Positions 10,001-11,676 of a DNA stretch of 11,676 nt are shown here, one piece after another. Where the stretch lies: positions 1 through 11,676 of the forward strand of contig SGPL01000797.1 of NCBI GenBank assembly GCA_004802705.1, given 5' to 3'. The first letter of the stretch is position 1. Each line of letters starts with the position of its first letter. Origin of the DNA: Bondarzewia mesenterica (lineage: Eukaryota > Basidiomycota > Agaricomycetes > Russulales > Bondarzewiaceae). Below the pieces are notes generated by a model. The model had not been told where the DNA came from, ran no database searches, and saw only the letters and a program-made list of their open reading frames with translations. Made by a program: the position numbers and the translations under genes.

Positions 10001-10757
10001 TATTCGCCTACCTCTCCTTCATTCTCCCCGACATCGCCCCGTTACAGCCCACAATCACCATCGTTCAGTCCTACTTCACCACGGTACTCGCCTACCAGTC
10101 CTTCCTTCAGCCCGGCGTCTCCACGCTGTAAGTTGTTTTTCTTGAATATCGGCCGTCCAACCTTGATTAACATACGTTGCTCATAGATTCTCCAAGTAAG
10201 TAATTTTACGAGAGTTTTCTACCATATTGAATGATCATTTGCTGATCTCATTGTGTCTCTTCTCTTCTCTCTTAGCATGTGAGTATCATACGCATATGCA
10301 TTACGATGAACAATGAATACTGATTTGCCTGCTCTCTAGCACCTGCCCAAATGTCCCCATCATCTCCAAAGTATTCGCCTACCTCTCCTACCTCCCCCAC
10401 CTCTCCAAAATACTGTAAGTCGCTGACGAAGACTTCGAAAAAAAAAACTTATCTCATCTTGCGTTGCAGCCCCTACTTCCCCTGCCTATTCCCCAGCGTG
10501 TAAGTCGCTCATGTCCGTTCACTTGTCATTTGGCCTTTGCTGATGAGTATATTGTGTACAGCACCCGCGTATTGTAAGTCCAGTCATGCTGAGCTACATC
10601 GTATGTATTCCTGGTCTAACGCCTCATAGCCCCAGCCTCGCCGGCGTACAGCCCGACGTCCCCCCATTGGTCGCCCTCAAGTCCGTCGTACCAAAACGGG
10701 TCCTCTTCTTCGACGAACCGCGACCATGCGTACAGCGCGTCGCCCTCCTACGATTGA
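4053..10757 (+). CDS. RPB1: RNA polymerase II largest subunit Rpb1, 18 exons, with one apparent single-base frame break
   Basis: Catalytic subunit of nuclear RNA polymerase II. Exons: 4053-4139, 4192-4390, 4452-4522, 5046-5291, 5344-5667, 5719-5965, 6020-6197, 6259-6338, 6393-6414, 6469-6516, 6574-6634, 6687-10127, 10187-10195, 10276-10278, 10340-10414, 10470-10499, 10562-10573, 10630-10757. Seen: clamp zinc ligands C69, C72, C79, H82 and C109, C112, C151, C175; catalytic [10 protein letters not shown] with Mg-binding D492, D494, D496; bridge helix near 820-858 ([10 protein letters not shown]); trigger loop near 1083-1113 ([16 protein letters not shown]); CTD from about 1555. The exon sum is 5261 nt, one short of 1754 codons. 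Reading moves from one frame to another at 8070-8072 inside unbroken homology, so one T appears to be missing. Start: ATG 4053 is the first plus-strand ATG after 3643 and has G at -3. Identification is certain; the smallest exons are inferred from splice signals and heptad continuity. Confidence 0.98.
4309..4350 (+). other. RPB1: Rpb1 clamp zinc-binding motif (CX2CX6CX2H)
   Basis: This segment encodes [14 protein letters not shown], the first zinc site of the Rpb1 clamp. The second site uses C109 and C112 from exon 3 and C151 and C175 from exon 4, so the long intron 3 separates its two halves. Confidence 0.95.
4523..5045 (+). other. RPB1: RPB1 intron 3, unusually long (523 nt)
   Basis: The intron starts with a strong donor, GTGAGT, right after the codons for KLKADI and ends in GTAAG before [11 protein letters not shown]. 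The junction keeps phase 0 and restores Rpb1 homology. Sixteen of the other introns in this gene are 51-62 nt and the remaining one is 80 nt, so this one is about nine times the norm. The 5' half is GC-rich and open in more than one frame, but matches no family I know. The 3' 166 nt (4878-5043) contains no AG. No snoRNA boxes with sensible spacing were found. Confidence 0.85.
6469..6516 (+). other. RPB1: 48-nt exon holding the Rpb1 catalytic Mg-binding loop
   Basis: The exon encodes [15 protein letters not shown]. The invariant NADFDGD loop holds the three Asp residues (codons at 6488, 6494 and 6500) that bind the catalytic Mg2+. It is bounded by introns 6415-6468 and 6517-6573 and preceded by a 22-nt exon. 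Donors are GTAAGC and GTACGT; acceptors are TGCAG and CTAAG. Confidence 0.93.
8067..8076 (+). other. RPB1: Single-base frame break in RPB1 exon 12 (probable missing T)
   Basis: Upstream, the frame reads RIVQNAMQ and is then lost. Two bases later another frame reads [20 protein letters not shown], the continuation expected from yeast and animal Rpb1. Between the CAG codon (8067-8069) and TTC (8072-8074) only AT remains where an Ile codon is expected. The simplest reading is three Ts where four belong (8071-8073). No intron can explain it because homology is continuous. Sequencing or assembly error is the likeliest cause. Confidence 0.88.
9998..10123 (+). repeat. RPB1: Three tandem 42-nt double-heptad repeats in the CTD
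   Basis: Units at 9998-10039, 10040-10081 and 10082-10123 each encode a 14-residue pair of the form [14 protein letters not shown]. Variation is limited to T/Q in the first heptad and T/A in the second. Codon choice differs between units (Arg is CGT, CGT, CGG), so the copies are old or kept similar at protein level rather than by recent DNA duplication. Confidence 0.93.
10187..10195 (+). other. RPB1: RPB1 exon 13, 9-nt micro-exon
   Basis: The preceding exon ends CGC T at 10127 before donor GTAAGT. Intron 10128-10186 (59 nt) ends CATAG. The exon ATTCTCCAA gives T-AT, TCT, CCA, A, i.e. Tyr-Ser-Pro plus the first base of Thr, followed by a second perfect donor GTAAGT at 10196. Without this exon the heptad register is lost. 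Confidence 0.85.
10276..10278 (+). other. RPB1: RPB1 exon 14, inferred 3-nt micro-exon (CAT)
   Basis: Acceptor TCTCTCTTAG ends at 10275 and donor GTGAGT starts at 10279, leaving three bases. Joined as A-CAT-CA they give ACA TCA, completing Y-S-P-T-S-P. Skipping it still keeps frame but gives YSPTPAQ, lacking Ser5. The flanking introns would be 80 and 61 nt, each with a CTGAT branch-like motif (10242, 10320). The alternative is one 144-nt intron, 10196-10339. Confidence 0.68.
10340..10414 (+). other. RPB1: RPB1 exon 15 (75 nt), CTD
   Basis: Codes [17 protein letters not shown] then TSPTSPKY, ending one base into a Ser codon before donor GTAAGTCGCT. It holds one full consensus heptad and two shortened TSP units. 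Confidence 0.92.
10470..10573 (+). other. RPB1: RPB1 exons 16 (30 nt, 10470-10499) and 17 (12 nt, 10562-10573), CTD
   Basis: Exon 16 codes [10 protein letters not shown] and exon 17 codes SPAY; both start and end in phase 1. Donors are GTAAGT in each case. The flanking introns are 10415-10469 (55 nt), 10500-10561 (62 nt) and 10574-10629 (56 nt). Joined with exon 18 they give unbroken heptads [28 protein letters not shown]. Confidence 0.88.
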
Positions 10758-10920
10758 TGTCTCATCCGCTTTGTTGTCATGCATCTCGAGTTTTTTCTTT
10801 TTACTTTTTGTACAGCGCGCCCGTCTTCTAATGAACGAGCTTTGAGCTGAGGGAGGCTGCATCGCCCGTTGTCTTCACATCTAGCCTAGCCTGGTTTCTT
10901 CTCCACCTGCAGTCGTGTAG

Positions 10921-10945
10921 AATAACAGCAATTTTTTTTTTTAAC
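10921..10945 (+). terminator. Possible RPB1 polyadenylation region
   Basis: AATAAC at 10921-10926, a near match to AATAAA, is followed by a run of 11 Ts (10932-10942), 164 nt after the stop. Fungal poly(A) signals are loose, so this is only a candidate. Confidence 0.28.
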
Positions 10946-11199
10946 TATTGTGGCTAGATATGTTATAAACTATTGGGTGTACGATCCAGAGTGAGGATGA
11001 GAGAGACTACTGCTGCAAAGATGCTGATCGGTCCTAAAAGATGAGAGAAGGAAAGCTGAACGCTGTTTTCCCGTAATTGCACTGTATGCACAAGGACGCC
11101 CGTCGCTATAGTTGCAATGCAAAAGAAAGCGCGAAGAGAGAGAAGACAACGCTGACAAAGGGAAGGAAAACAAGACCGGCGGAACAAAGGAGCGAAAGC

Positions 11200-11562
11200 A
11201 TGGGGGTAACGTGGGGGGGGTTCGACATGGGAGATGGGGTTAGCGAGCATGAGAAGGCAAGAGAAGGAAAAGAGAGCAGAGGGACGCTCCCCCAGCGGTA
11301 CAGGAAGAGAGAAAAGATATGAAATGAGGTGATCGATTTATAATTGCGAATCATAGTCCGTCCAAGATCGACTCGTGTGGCGAGAAAGAAAGAAAAAAAG
11401 AGCGTGAGCGTGAGCGTCCTGAACGATGCACAACGGCGCAGCGCGCGCATGCGTGCCAGGGTAAAAAAGAAAGGCGATCGACGTTTGTAAGGGAGCGAAA
11501 TGACCGTGCGTCATTAGAATTACAATTGAAAATGGGGGTATAGGTTCGACGTGGAGATGGGG
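11200..11562 (+). repeat. Diverged direct repeat pair in the RPB1 3' flank
   Basis: ATGGGGGTA followed by GGTTCGACATGGGAGATGGGG (11200-11208, 11219-11239) recurs as ATGGGGGTA and GGTTCGACGTGGAGATGGGG (11532-11540, 11543-11562). The gap between the two blocks differs (10 versus 2 nt). GGAGCGAAA also precedes both copies (11190, 11492). Confidence 0.75.
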
Positions 11563-11676
11563 AATCACGGGATATCTGGACCGGAGGTGACAAAAAGTGT
11601 AGGACTTGTTGCTCTGCAGAAGGTATGCCGGTGAGGAAGGAAAAGAAGGGGGGGAACGGGACGAGGGAGCACGCGT

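Larger units (their letters stand above)
9785..10757 (+). other. RPB1: Rpb1 C-terminal heptad domain (CTD), seven exons
   Basis: From about residue 1555 to the stop, the protein is made of YSPTSPx heptads and variants. The proximal part is loose ([23 protein letters not shown]). The middle holds regular pairs with Arg at position 7 and Phe at position 1. The distal part is split across small exons, then [15 protein letters not shown] and a Ser-rich tail ending SPSYD. The CTD is the phosphorylated platform for capping, splicing and 3'-processing factors. It is of moderate length for a fungus. Confidence 0.96.
10758..11676. other. 3' flank of RPB1, purine-rich, no convincing gene
   Basis: After the RPB1 stop there is a T-rich stretch, then from about 11040 a strongly G/A-rich plus strand with G runs. 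Minus-strand frames in it (for example 11250-10963, 95 codons, with a hydrophobic centre) are compositional and match no known family. A GAGCGT triplet repeat lies at about 11400-11418, and a diverged direct repeat at 11200-11239 and 11532-11562. Confidence 0.65.

Noticed and set aside
8150..10186. A second gene starting near 8150
   Set aside because: The segment is the C-terminal half of Rpb1 in a shifted frame. Homology is continuous with the first half, so it is one gene with a one-base break.
11219..11239. GGTTCGA as a tRNA T-loop
   Set aside because: No matching acceptor stem, anticodon arm or A box upstream; it belongs to the repeated block found again at 11543.
10963..11250. 95-codon minus-strand frame with hydrophobic segments
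   Set aside because: It starts with ATG, but lies in a strongly purine-biased flank where pyrimidine-rich codons give Leu/Ser/Phe by composition; no recognisable family and no splice or promoter support.

Overview
The window is a piece of a fungal nuclear genome, most likely from a basidiomycete. The evidence is many short introns (mostly 50-62 nt, donors of GTNNGT type), intron-dense housekeeping genes, and protein sequences closest in character to fungal Rpb1 and Vps27. The order or genus cannot be told from the sequence alone. Three ambiguous bases (1100, 1105, 1115) and a one-base frame break in an essential gene suggest draft-quality sequence.

Layout: 1-871 is non-coding 3' flank with simple repeats. 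872-3308 on the minus strand is a six-exon VPS27/Hrs gene (ESCRT-0 subunit; VHS, FYVE, two UIMs, GAT-like core, four P[ST]AP motifs, C-terminal clathrin box; predicted 713 aa). 3309-4052 is a head-to-head spacer that should hold both promoters. 4053-10757 on the plus strand is RPB1, the largest subunit of RNA polymerase II, which I resolve into 18 exons coding for about 1753 aa once one missing base near 8070 is allowed for. 10758-11676 is purine-rich 3' flank without a convincing gene.

The two genes are not in one pathway. One sorts ubiquitinated membrane proteins at endosomes; the other is the catalytic core of mRNA synthesis. They share only the divergent spacer.

The most unusual structure is the 3' end of RPB1. 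Its C-terminal heptad domain is cut by six phase-1 introns into very small exons of 9, 3, 75, 30 and 12 nt, including an inferred 3-nt exon that exactly completes a YSPTSP heptad. All five are symmetrical, so skipping any of them keeps the frame and changes only CTD length or spacing. Other points of interest are a 523-nt intron with a 166-nt AG-free zone before its acceptor, a 22-nt exon next to the catalytic loop, and three 14-residue double heptads. I found no mobile element, CRISPR array, tRNA, rRNA or wholly new gene system.
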